A stretch of 15,098 nt of DNA. Source: Methanobacteriota archaeon (lineage in GTDB: Archaea; Methanobacteriota; Methanobacteria; Methanobacteriales; Methanobacteriaceae). Position 1 is the first letter of the stretch, and each line of letters opens with the position of its first letter. Under the pieces are notes generated by a model. That model saw nothing but the letters and a program-made list of their open reading frames with translations. It was not told where the DNA came from and ran no database searches. Shown piece by piece: positions 1 through 7,453 of the stretch. A program made the translations under genes and the position numbers. The stretch spans positions 1 through 15,098 of the forward strand of contig JAEZAV010000145.1 in NCBI GenBank assembly GCA_023430285.1, written 5' to 3'.

Positions 1-360
1 CTCATACAAACAATTGGAAGGGCTGCGAGAAATGTGGATGGCCAAGTAATTATCTATGCAGATAAGATAACCGACTCAATAAGTTCTGCAGTTGAAATAA
101 CCAACGAAAGAAGAAGGTTACAGATGGCTTACAACAAAGAACATGGCATCAATCCAAAATCAACTGTGAGATCTGTTAAAGAAAAGACTAAAAAAGATAC
201 TAAAAAGATGGATAATGTTAAAGACATTCCAAAGGATGAACTATTACTGTTAATTAAGGATCTGGAGGCAGACATGAAGAAAGCCTCACAAAAGCTGGAC
301 TTTGAAACAGCAGCTAAGATTCGTGATAAAATACAATTTTTAGAAGGAGCATCAAACTGA
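1..360 (+). CDS. uvrB: UvrABC excinuclease subunit B, C-terminal part
   Basis: This is the last 119 codons of a gene that begins before the window. UvrB is the DNA-damage-verifying helicase-like subunit of nucleotide excision repair; it receives the lesion from UvrA and recruits UvrC. The fragment opens with the superfamily 2 helicase motif VI (QTIGRAARN, residues 3-11 of the fragment), followed by a UvrB-type tail (TDSISSAVEITNERRR). It ends with a UVR motif at about residues 76-118 (ELLLLIKDLEADM...KLDFETAAKIRDKI), the helical hairpin used for contact with UvrA and UvrC. The TGA stop shares its last base with the ATG of uvrA, so the two genes are translationally coupled. The identification is firm; only the upstream extent is unknown. 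Confidence 0.96.
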   Translation, partial: LIQTIGRAARNVDGQVIIYADKITDSISSAVEITNERRRLQMAYNKEHGINPKSTVRSVKEKTKKDTKKMDNVKDIPKDELLLLIKDLEADMKKASQKLDFETAAKIRDKIQFLEGASN

Positions 361-3266
361 TGAATACCAAAAAGGATTACATAACCATAAAAGGGGCTAG
401 GGAACACAACTTACAAAATGTTGACCTCACCCTTCCAAGGGACAAATTTCTCGTGATAACAGGGCTGAGTGGTTCTGGAAAATCATCCCTTGCATTTGAC
501 ACCATATATGCCGAGGGGCAAAGGAGATATGTAGAATCATTATCTGCCTATGCCCGTCAATTTTTGGGTCAGATGAAAAAGCCTGAAGTTGACTACATAG
601 AGGGACTCTCCCCAGCCATATCAATTGATCAAAAAACAACCAGGGTAAACCCAAGATCCACTGTAGGTACTGTTACAGAAATATACGATTACTTCAGACT
701 ATTATTTGCGAGGATCGGAACTCCACATTGTTATAAATGTGGTAAGGAAATTTCTCAACAGACATCTGGACAGATCGTTGATTCCATACTCACAGAACCA
801 GAAGAAACCAAAATTCAGATACTCGCACCTATAATTAAGGATAGAAAGGGAGAACATGTAAAGGTCTTCGATGATCTAAAGAAGAAGGGATTTATAAGGG
901 TCCGTGTAGATGGTGAAATTTCTGGGATAGACCAAGAATTTGATCTAGATAAAAAAAGGAAACACAGCATCGAAGTGGTTGTTGACAGGCTTGTTATCAG
1001 AAGGGATGAAGATTTCAAACGTAGATTAGCGGATTCTGTTGAAACAGCACTTGAACTGGGTGAAGGTCTGGTAATAGTCTCATTTGCCGATGGTAAAACT
1101 GAAGATCGGGTTTTCAGTGAACACTTTGCATGTACTGACTGTGGAATAAACTTTGAAGAAATAAGTCCCAGGATGTTCTCATTCAACAATCCACATGGGG
1201 CCTGTCCAGAATGTAACGGACTTGGAAGTAAGCTTGAGATAGACACTGATTTTGTTGTGCCTGACAAAAATCTTTCATTAAATGAGGGAGCCATACTACC
1301 ATGGAGTAAATCCGGGAACAAGGACAACTACTACTCCCAGATGTTAAAGGCCGTGTCTGATCACTACGGTTTTAGTATGGACACGCCATTTGAAGATCTT
1401 CCAAAGAAGTATCAAGACTACATTCTCTACGGAACACCTGACAAAGTTGAATTTAATTTCAACAGAAAAAACAGACATTACAAAGTTAACAGACGTTTTG
1501 AAGGTGTTGTTAAACGTATGGAACGATTGTTCATGGAAACCCAGTCCAACTACATGAGAAGTTACGTTGGTAAATTCATGAGTGATCGTAAATGTCCTGT
1601 TTGTGAAGGAACCAGACTCAGACCTGAAAGCAGATCAGTGACTGTAGGTGGAATATCCATATCTGAAGTTGTGGAAATGCCTATCAAAGCTTCAAAAAAG
1701 TTTTTTGACGAATTAGAACTCAAAGAAATGGAACTCTACATAGCCAAGGAGATCTTGAAGGAAATTAAGGAACGTCTAAAATTCCTGGTTGATGTGGGTC
1801 TAGATTACATAACCCTTGACAGATCTTCCGGTACACTGAGTGGGGGAGAAGCTCAGAGAATAAGACTTGCCACACAGATAGGTTCAGGATTGGTTGGTGT
1901 TCTCTACATTTTAGACGAACCAAGTATAGGCCTTCATCAGAGGGACAATGCACGTTTGATAGAAACCTTAAAAAGGCTTAGAGATATTGGTAACACCCTC
2001 ATAGTTGTTGAACACGACGAAGACACTATAATGTCCGCAGACCACGTGGTGGATATTGGTCCTGGTGCAGGGGAACATGGTGGTAAGGTCATTGCAGAAG
2101 GAACACCCAAGGAAATAATGGAAAATCCTGATTCGATCACAGGACACTACCTGTCTCGAAGAGAGCTCATTAAAGTTCCTGAAAATAGGAATCTTCCCAA
2201 TGGAAATTATTTAACTGTGAAGGGTGCAAGACAGAACAACCTCAAAGGAATAGATGTTAATTTTCCGTTGGGAGTATTCACATGCATAACAGGTGTTTCA
2301 GGTTCAGGTAAAAGTACACTTATAAACGATGTTCTCTACAAGGGAGTTAATGGTAAACTTAACCGTAAGAACATGCTTGCAGGTAAACATGATGAAATAA
2401 CAGGTATTGAAAACTTGGACAAAGTAATCATAATTGATCAGTCACCCATAGGCAGAACACCTAGATCTAACTCTGCAACCTACACTGGAGTTTTCACACA
2501 CATAAGGGAACTCTTTGCAACTACTGTTGCAGCTAAAAGCAGAGGATACAAACCCGGAAGATTCAGTTTTAATGTTAAAGGCGGGCGTTGTGAAGCTTGT
2601 AGTGGTGATGGAATAATCAAGATTGAAATGCATTTCCTTGCAGATGTCTATGTGCCATGTGAAGTTTGTAAAGGTAAAAGGTACAACAGGGAAACCTTGG
2701 ATGTGAGGTACAAGGGTAAAAACATTGCAGAAGTTCTTGACATGACTGTGGAAGAATCACTGGAATTTTTCAAGAACATCCCCAAGATCCACAAGAAACT
2801 TAAAACATTGGATGACGTGGGACTGGGATACATCAAACTTGGACAACCTGCAACCACACTCTCGGGTGGAGAAGCCCAGAGAGTTAAATTAGCCAAGGAA
2901 TTAAGCAGACAAAGTACGGGAAAAACCCTTTACATCCTAGATGAACCAACCACAGGACTTCACTTTGCTGATATTAAAAAGTTACTGGATGTTCTTGGAC
3001 GTTTAAGAGATTCCGGCAACACCATACTCGTGATTGAACACAACCTGGACGTTATTAAGACCGCAGATTACATCATAGATCTGGGTCCCGAAGGTGGAGA
3101 TGATGGTGGTAGAGTAGTTGCAGAGGGCACACCAGAAGAAATTGCCATGGGTACAAGCTACACTGGAAAGTATCTTAAAACAGTTTTAGAAGAAAGTGTA
3201 CCCAACATAGCCGGTGAAATTGTCCAAGACAATGATATGGCAGAAACTGCCACTAAAAACAGTTGA
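360..3266 (+). CDS. uvrA: UvrABC excinuclease subunit A
   Basis: UvrA is the ABC-type ATPase that scans DNA as a dimer, recognises bulky lesions and loads UvrB. The 968-residue protein is close to the usual bacterial length of about 940 and is complete. First nucleotide-binding half: Walker A GLSGSGKS at 35-42, signature LSGGEAQR at 493-500, Walker B LYILDEP at 515-521. Second half: Walker A GVSGSGKST at 645-653, signature at 834-841, Walker B at 857-863. Zinc-finger cysteine pairs are visible as CYKC, CTDC, CPEC and CPVC in the first half, and as C744/C747 with C767/C770 in the second. The start overlaps the uvrB stop by one base. A T-rich terminator follows the stop. In archaea the uvr genes are generally thought to have come from bacteria. 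Confidence 0.97.
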   Translation: MNTKKDYITIKGAREHNLQNVDLTLPRDKFLVITGLSGSGKSSLAFDTIYAEGQRRYVESLSAYARQFLGQMKKPEVDYIEGLSPAISIDQKTTRVNPRSTVGTVTEIYDYFRLLFARIGTPHCYKCGKEISQQTSGQIVDSILTEPEETKIQILAPIIKDRKGEHVKVFDDLKKKGFIRVRVDGEISGIDQEFDLDKKRKHSIEVVVDRLVIRRDEDFKRRLADSVETALELGEGLVIVSFADGKTEDRVFSEHFACTDCGINFEEISPRMFSFNNPHGACPECNGLGSKLEIDTDFVVPDKNLSLNEGAILPWSKSGNKDNYYSQMLKAVSDHYGFSMDTPFEDLPKKYQDYILYGTPDKVEFNFNRKNRHYKVNRRFEGVVKRMERLFMETQSNYMRSYVGKFMSDRKCPVCEGTRLRPESRSVTVGGISISEVVEMPIKASKKFFDELELKEMELYIAKEILKEIKERLKFLVDVGLDYITLDRSSGTLSGGEAQRIRLATQIGSGLVGVLYILDEPSIGLHQRDNARLIETLKRLRDIGNTLIVVEHDEDTIMSADHVVDIGPGAGEHGGKVIAEGTPKEIMENPDSITGHYLSRRELIKVPENRNLPNGNYLTVKGARQNNLKGIDVNFPLGVFTCITGVSGSGKSTLINDVLYKGVNGKLNRKNMLAGKHDEITGIENLDKVIIIDQSPIGRTPRSNSATYTGVFTHIRELFATTVAAKSRGYKPGRFSFNVKGGRCEACSGDGIIKIEMHFLADVYVPCEVCKGKRYNRETLDVRYKGKNIAEVLDMTVEESLEFFKNIPKIHKKLKTLDDVGLGYIKLGQPATTLSGGEAQRVKLAKELSRQSTGKTLYILDEPTTGLHFADIKKLLDVLGRLRDSGNTILVIEHNLDVIKTADYIIDLGPEGGDDGGRVVAEGTPEEIAMGTSYTGKYLKTVLEESVPNIAGEIVQDNDMAETATKNS

Positions 3267-3267
3267 T

Positions 3268-3333
3268 TGGAAATTGGATTCTTCCATCCATCATTTTTTT
3301 GTTTTCCCATCCATCGAATTTTTAATTTTTTTT
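3268..3333 (+). terminator. Terminator after uvrBA
   Basis: Just after the uvrA stop, TGGAA (3268-3272) can pair with TTCCA (3282-3286), followed by a run of seven T (3294-3300). A second run of eight T lies at 3326-3333. The nonamer CCATCCATC precedes each T-run (3284-3292 and 3307-3315), which makes the terminator look duplicated. Archaeal termination depends mainly on T-runs, so the tandem arrangement is plausible. Confidence 0.6.
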
Positions 3334-3575
3334 GACTATTTCATTTAGTTTACCCTTTAAATGCCTTTAAATGAATTAAAGGAATTATCTAGTTTTAATG
3401 TTGAATGCATGGCGCTAGATACAGATAACACTGTTAAATTTCTTTGAGTTTTTGGGCCATATTTATATTTGTTTGATTAATACCTATTTTTACGTACTTA
3501 ATAACTGGAAGGTGTACTATGGCTGGTGATTAAGGAAGGAATTATATACCAAGGAGTTCTATAAAATTTATTAAT
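3334..3575 (+). promoter_or_regulatory. Gap with probable promoter of the signalling operon
   Basis: This is AT-rich non-coding DNA between uvrA and the kinase operon. Two TATA-like elements are visible: TTTATATT at 3462-3469 and TTATATA at 3542-3548. The second is preceded by purine-rich GGAAGGAA, as expected of a B-recognition element. It would put a transcript start near 3570, giving a leader of about 130 bases before the kinase. In that leader ATTAACCA (3612-3619) can pair with TGGTTGAT (3634-3641), including one G-U pair. I recognise no known riboswitch. The only ORFs here are a 28-codon ORF at 3361-3447 and a 4-codon ORF at 3519-3533, and neither is convincing. Confidence 0.4.
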
Positions 3576-3710
3576 ATGATTAAACGCTGTTTTTCGGGGG
3601 GAAGTTCAGCTATTAACCACAATGGCAGTTCGATGGTTGATCCAATTTTCATTCCGATTTTTGCACAGTTTTGTTTCGAAAAAATAATTAATGGAGAAGT
3701 TAAAAAATGA
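3576..3710 (+). CDS. Possible 44-residue leader protein
   Basis: An ATG-initiated ORF of 44 codons starts a few bases after the transcript start predicted from the TATA element at 3542-3548, so it could be translated with little or no leader. Its TGA stop overlaps the ATG of the histidine kinase in the arrangement ATGA, as in translational coupling. The product begins MIKRCFSGGSS and ends KIINGEVKK. It has a hydrophobic patch (PIFIPIFAQFCF, about residues 23-34) that is too short for a convincing membrane helix. No ribosome-binding site is well placed: AAGGAG at 3551-3556 is 19 bases away. I do not recognise the protein, and it may be chance. Comparison with related genomes would decide. Confidence 0.22.
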   Translation: MIKRCFSGGSSAINHNGSSMVDPIFIPIFAQFCFEKIINGEVKK

Positions 3711-4582
3711 TTAACGGGTTTTTAATCGCAATTCCATCTTTGGATCCTCTTTACAACGTTTTAGGTAGGGGAGATTATTTCATACTTCTTCTTCTGTTAC
3801 TTGTGATACTGATGATTGCACTGTTAACCGAACGTGTTGAAAAGGTTAGAACTCTCAACAAATTGAATCAAGAACTTAAAACGGAAGCAACTAAACTCGA
3901 AGATGCAAACAACGAACTTGAAGCCTTTGCATATTCTGTTTCACATGATTTAAGAGTACCATTACGGGCTATTGATGGTTTTTCTAGAATAGTAATCGAA
4001 GATTATGAAAATGAACTTGATGAAGAAGGTGTGAGACTTTTAAATGTCATACGTGATAACACTAAGAAAATGGGTCAGTTAATAGATGACATTCTTTTAC
4101 TATCACGTGCAGGACGTCAAGAAATGAACATCAACAAGTTGGATATGACATCACTTGCTAAAAATGTTTACAATGAATTTCAACAGGACATAGGCTCCAG
4201 AAACATTGACTTTGTTGTTGAGGATATGCCTCAAGTTGAAGCTGACAGGGCACTCATGACACAAGTTTTAACCAATTTAATTGGAAATGCCATTAAGTTC
4301 ACCAAAAAAACAGAAAATCCCAGGATAGAGTTAGGTTACACCGAAGATGAAGCCTATTACATTTACCATGTTAAGGACAATGGCGCAGGTTTTAATATGA
4401 AGTACTACGATAAACTCTTCGGCCTGTTCCAAAGGCTTCACAGCCAGGAAGAATTTGAAGGTACTGGTGTGGGATTATCAATCGTTCAAAGAATCATAAG
4501 CAGACATAATGGACGTGTTTGGGGTGAAGGAGAAGTTGGAAAGGGAGCTACAATTTATTTTTCACTGCCTAAAACTAATTAA
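3707..4582 (+). CDS. Membrane-anchored histidine kinase without a sensor domain
   Basis: This is the histidine kinase that probably starts the signalling operon. After a short N-terminus comes one membrane helix at about residues 24-41, then a coiled-coil linker (about 42-72). The HisKA dimerisation/phosphoacceptor region (SVSHDLRVPLRAIDGFS) has H80 as the likely phosphorylated histidine. The HATPase_c domain shows the N-box NLIGNAIKF (190-198), the G1 box DNGAGF (224-229) and the G2 box GTGVGL (252-257), ending at residue 291. The catalytic core resembles phytochrome-type kinases, whose usual partners are Rcp1-like receivers like the one encoded next. GGAG at 3693-3696 lies 10 bases before the ATG. 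Unusually, there is no PAS, GAF or extracellular domain, so the signal must come through the membrane segment or a partner protein. Confidence 0.9.
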   Translation: MINGFLIAIPSLDPLYNVLGRGDYFILLLLLLVILMIALLTERVEKVRTLNKLNQELKTEATKLEDANNELEAFAYSVSHDLRVPLRAIDGFSRIVIEDYENELDEEGVRLLNVIRDNTKKMGQLIDDILLLSRAGRQEMNINKLDMTSLAKNVYNEFQQDIGSRNIDFVVEDMPQVEADRALMTQVLTNLIGNAIKFTKKTENPRIELGYTEDEAYYIYHVKDNGAGFNMKYYDKLFGLFQRLHSQEEFEGTGVGLSIVQRIISRHNGRVWGEGEVGKGATIYFSLPKTN

Positions 4583-4614
4583 TGAATAAATTTATAATTA
4601 ATTCCCAACAGAAC

Positions 4615-4624
4615 GGAGGAGAAG
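4615..4624 (+). promoter_or_regulatory. Ribosome-binding site of the Rcp1-like regulator
   Basis: GGAGGAGAAG ends six bases before the ATG at 4631. Its GGAGG core is a strong match to the archaeal Shine-Dalgarno sequence and fixes the start of the downstream gene. No separate promoter is evident in the 48-base gap, so the gene is probably co-transcribed with the kinase. Confidence 0.6.
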
Positions 4625-4630
4625 ATATTT

Positions 4631-5092
4631 ATGAGTTTGGATGAAACTGAAATTCTACTGGTTGAAGACAATCCCACAGATGCTGAACTCACAATGAGGG
4701 CTTTAAAAAGGAAAAATTTGATCAACAAATTGGTATGGGTTAAAGATGGAGCCGAAGCTTTGGATTTCATATTTGCGAAGGGCGAATTTTCAGATAGAAA
4801 TCCTGAAGATCTGCCCAAACTCATACTTCTTGATCTTAGAATGCCCAAGGTAGATGGTTTAGAGGTTCTTCATAAAATTAAGGAAAATGAAAACACAAAA
4901 AATATTCCAGTTGTTGTTCTAACATCTTCCAAGGAAGATCGGGATATTGTGGAAAGTTATAAATTAGGAGTTAACAGCTACGTAAGCAAACCAGTTGAAT
5001 TTGATGAATTCATCGAAGCTGTTTCTACCATGGGATTTTACTGGATACTCATAAACAAACCACCTTCAGAGGTACCCCATGGAACCGATTAG
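4631..5092 (+). CDS. Single-domain response regulator, Rcp1-like
   Basis: This 153-residue protein is one CheY-like receiver domain with no output domain. The acidic pocket is E12/D13, the phosphorylated aspartate is D68 (LILLDLRMP), the switch threonine is T98 (VVVLTSS) and the conserved lysine is K120 (SKP). The longer loop before D68 (FAKGEFSDRNPEDLPK) and the overall layout match the Rcp1 subfamily, the stand-alone receivers paired with phytochrome-like kinases. The likely phosphodonor is the kinase encoded just upstream. Having no output domain, it probably works by protein contact, either relaying phosphate or docking to another protein of this operon. Its last 14 bases overlap the start of the next gene, which implies coupled translation. 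Confidence 0.93.
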   Translation: MSLDETEILLVEDNPTDAELTMRALKRKNLINKLVWVKDGAEALDFIFAKGEFSDRNPEDLPKLILLDLRMPKVDGLEVLHKIKENENTKNIPVVVLTSSKEDRDIVESYKLGVNSYVSKPVEFDEFIEAVSTMGFYWILINKPPSEVPHGTD

Positions 5093-6482
5093 GATTTTGT
5101 TGGTTGAAGATGTCGAGTTAGATGCAGAATTAACAGAACGTGAACTCAAACGAACCAATCTAAATTATGTATCGAAAAGGGTGGAAGAAGAATCAGATTT
5201 TATAGATCTTTTAAAATCATTTAAACCCGACATAATTCTTGCAGATCATTCACTGCCAAATTTTGATGGTGTAACTGCCCTTAAAATTACAAAGGAAAAG
5301 TGTCCAGAAACTCCTTTCATCTTTGTTAGTGGCAAAATTGGTGAAGACTTCGCAGTTGAAATGTTGAAAGAAGGTGCTACAGATTACGTTCTTAAAAGTA
5401 ACCTGCCCAAACTTGGTCATGCTGTTCAGCGAGCTCTTAAAGAATTTAATGAACAAGTTGAACTTAAATATGCTCAGGAAGCACTTCTAGAAAGTGAGAA
5501 CAAGTACCGTACATTATTTGAAAAAAATAAACATCCAATTATAGTTTTTGATGATAAGGGAAACTTCACAGATTCAAATGAAGCTGCACTTATGTTCATG
5601 GAAACCAACAGGGAACATCTCCTCACCAAAAATTTATCCGACTTCATATTATATTCCGATGATGTGGAAACTATTGGAAGCGAAGAGTTTTGGAATAAAA
5701 AAGATAATTTAGAAGTTACCTTTGAAATCAAAGAAAAGCTTAAAATTTTAGAACTCACACTCACCCCGGTGTACCTTAACACCAAAACAATAGTGTTTGG
5801 TGTGGGTACAGACATAACTAAACGTAAAATTGATGAGGAAAAGATTTTAAATTCATTGAAGGAAAAGGAGTTACTCCTTAGAGAAATTCATCACAGGGTT
5901 AAAAATAATCTGCAGATAATATCCACTTTACTCACCCTTCAATCTTCACAAAACAACAACGTCAATGTTGATGACCTTTACAGAGAAAGCCAAAACCGTA
6001 TACAATCCATATCATTGATCCATGAGAATTTGTATCATTCAAAGGATCTTGCCAATATCAACTTTGAAATTTATTCAAAGGGTTTGATAACTGATCTGTT
6101 CGATTCTTACGGTGTGGATTCCCAGAAAGTAAGGTTAAACCTTGACATTGATAATATAACCATGGGAATTGAAACTGCAATTCCTTGTGGACTTATAATA
6201 AATGAACTCGTATCCAACTCCCTTAAGCATGGTTTTTCAGACTTCAAATCCGGAGAAGTAAATGTAAAACTCCACCGAATTCAAGATGGAAACTTTTCAC
6301 TCGTTATCAGCGATACAGGAAGACCATTTCCAGATAATATAAATTTAGTTAACAATGAAACTTTAGGATTAGAACTCATTAAAAATCTAGTAAACCAACT
6401 TGATGCTCAACTCAAATTTGACAGAGCAAAGAAGGAATTCAACATAATTTTTAAGGAACTCGAATACAAGGAGAGAATTTAA
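5079..6482 (+). CDS. Receiver-PAS-HisKA_2 hybrid histidine kinase
   Basis: This cytosolic 467-residue hybrid kinase has no membrane helix. An N-terminal receiver (about residues 3-120) has acidic residues E10/D11, phosphoacceptor D56 (IILADHSLPNFDG), S84 at the switch position and K106. A PAS domain follows (about 140-250), starting SENKYRTLFEKN and ending GVGTDITKRK. The dimerisation domain is of the HisKA_2/HWE-related type (EIHHRVKNNLQIISTLLTLQ), with H271 or H272 as phosphoacceptor. The C-terminal ATPase domain has the N-box NELVSNSLKHGF, a reduced SDTGRPF box and TLGLELI. With the receiver at the front, kinase activity may be gated by phosphate from the first kinase. It overlaps the previous gene by 14 bases and the next by one (TAATG). 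Confidence 0.92.
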   Translation: MEPIRILLVEDVELDAELTERELKRTNLNYVSKRVEEESDFIDLLKSFKPDIILADHSLPNFDGVTALKITKEKCPETPFIFVSGKIGEDFAVEMLKEGATDYVLKSNLPKLGHAVQRALKEFNEQVELKYAQEALLESENKYRTLFEKNKHPIIVFDDKGNFTDSNEAALMFMETNREHLLTKNLSDFILYSDDVETIGSEEFWNKKDNLEVTFEIKEKLKILELTLTPVYLNTKTIVFGVGTDITKRKIDEEKILNSLKEKELLLREIHHRVKNNLQIISTLLTLQSSQNNNVNVDDLYRESQNRIQSISLIHENLYHSKDLANINFEIYSKGLITDLFDSYGVDSQKVRLNLDIDNITMGIETAIPCGLIINELVSNSLKHGFSDFKSGEVNVKLHRIQDGNFSLVISDTGRPFPDNINLVNNETLGLELIKNLVNQLDAQLKFDRAKKEFNIIFKELEYKERI

Positions 6483-7336
6483 TGTCTAACGAAAGAATAA
6501 TGATCGTGGAAGATGAAAGCATCGTTGCCATGGGAATAAAACATAAATTAGAGGATCTTGGCTACGATGTTGTGGGTATAGTTGCCACTGGCGAAGGTGC
6601 TGTTAAAACAGCACTTAAAACTGTTCCTGATCTGATCCTGATGGACATAGTTCTTAAGGGAGATCTAGATGGTATTGAAGCGGCTCAACAGATTCACAAA
6701 CATCAAGATACTCCGATAATTTATATTACTGCTTACTCCGATGAAGAAGTTTTAGAAAGGGCCAGAATAACTGAACCGTATGGTTACATATTAAAACCAT
6801 TTAAAAAGAGTGAGATAAATGCCAACATTCAAATGGCCATCTACAAACACAAGAAGGACAGGAAAAGGAGTGAAGAAACCAAAAAAAGAGTTCTTGCAGA
6901 CTTTTACGATTTCATATTAACTGCAATGCCCACATGCAGCACAGATTCAGACATGGAAATGAGGCAATTGCTTTTAAGAGTTTTTGCAGAACGTTTGGAT
7001 GATGATCTCTATCCTAAATTTGTTGAAGAACTGAATCCCGATGAGATAGAAGATGCAGATGAACTCTTTGAAGCTTATGTTGTTTGGCTTGCAAACTTAT
7101 TTGGAGACTTTGGAATCAAAACCATCATAACAGAAGATGGTGACAGGATCTACCTGGAATTTTTGAACTGCCCATGGCCAGAAGATGCCAAGAAAAAACC
7201 AATCTTCTGCTTGAACTGCCAGGCTATGATAAATAGAAGTTTCAACTGGACAGGATTAAGGGGAAGTATCGAGAAGAGATCCTCCATAACTGATGGGTCA
7301 GAGGCTTGTGTATATAAATTCAACAAAATTGAATGA
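6482..7336 (+). CDS. Response regulator with methanogen-type output domain
   Basis: An N-terminal receiver (about residues 4-125) has E10/D11, phosphoacceptor D55 (LILMDIVLKGDLDG), T83 and K105 (LKP). A charged linker (KHKKDRKRSEETKK) joins it to a C-terminal domain of about 145 residues containing five cysteines: one in MPTCS, one in LNCPW, two in FCLNC and one in ACVYKF. This output domain is not a DNA-binding fold I recognise. It resembles the methanogen output domain (MetOD1) described in surveys of archaeal response regulators; that identification is from memory. The clustered cysteines could bind a metal or sense redox state, which is inference. The start is fixed by the TAATG overlap and by AAGGAGAG shortly before it. 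It is the last gene of the operon, followed by a hairpin terminator. Confidence 0.88.
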   Translation: MSNERIMIVEDESIVAMGIKHKLEDLGYDVVGIVATGEGAVKTALKTVPDLILMDIVLKGDLDGIEAAQQIHKHQDTPIIYITAYSDEEVLERARITEPYGYILKPFKKSEINANIQMAIYKHKKDRKRSEETKKRVLADFYDFILTAMPTCSTDSDMEMRQLLLRVFAERLDDDLYPKFVEELNPDEIEDADELFEAYVVWLANLFGDFGIKTIITEDGDRIYLEFLNCPWPEDAKKKPIFCLNCQAMINRSFNWTGLRGSIEKRSSITDGSEACVYKFNKIE

Positions 7337-7360
7337 TGCCTAAATGAATATTAGAAAATA

Positions 7361-7382
7361 CTGGAAACCATTAGGGTTCCAG
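7361..7382 (+). terminator. Hairpin terminator of the signalling operon
   Basis: CTGGAAACC and GGGTTCCAG form a 9-pair stem with one A-G mismatch and an ATTA loop, 24 bases after the last stop codon. A T-rich stretch (ACAATTTTTC) follows on the plus strand. It lies between convergent genes and may also serve the transporter transcript from the other side. Confidence 0.65.
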
Positions 7383-7402
7383 TGTTACAATTTTTCAGTT
7401 TA

Positions 7403-7442
7403 AGATCGGTTCTACTTCCTCATTTAACCACTGATCCGATCT
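7403..7442. terminator. Second inverted repeat between convergent genes
   Basis: AGATCGG (7403-7409) and CCGATCT (7436-7442) are perfect inverted repeats separated by 26 bases, followed on the plus strand by AATTTTTG. The repeat is 11 bases from the end of the minus-strand transporter gene. It is probably part of a two-way termination region; the long loop makes it a weak hairpin. Confidence 0.35.
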
Positions 7443-7453
7443 AATTTTTGTTG

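Noticed and set aside
129..1327. Open frames on the minus strand opposite uvrB/uvrA
   Set aside because: They lie wholly within well-identified genes, lack ribosome-binding sites and give Ser/Leu-rich products typical of antisense shadows.
3361..3447. 28-codon ORF in the gap after uvrA
   Set aside because: It has no ribosome-binding site and no recognisable pattern, and it is short enough to be chance.
3507..3533. Four-codon ORF (MAGD) after GGAAGGTG
   Set aside because: It is well placed for a leader peptide, but it lies upstream of the better TATA element and nothing in its codons suggests attenuation.
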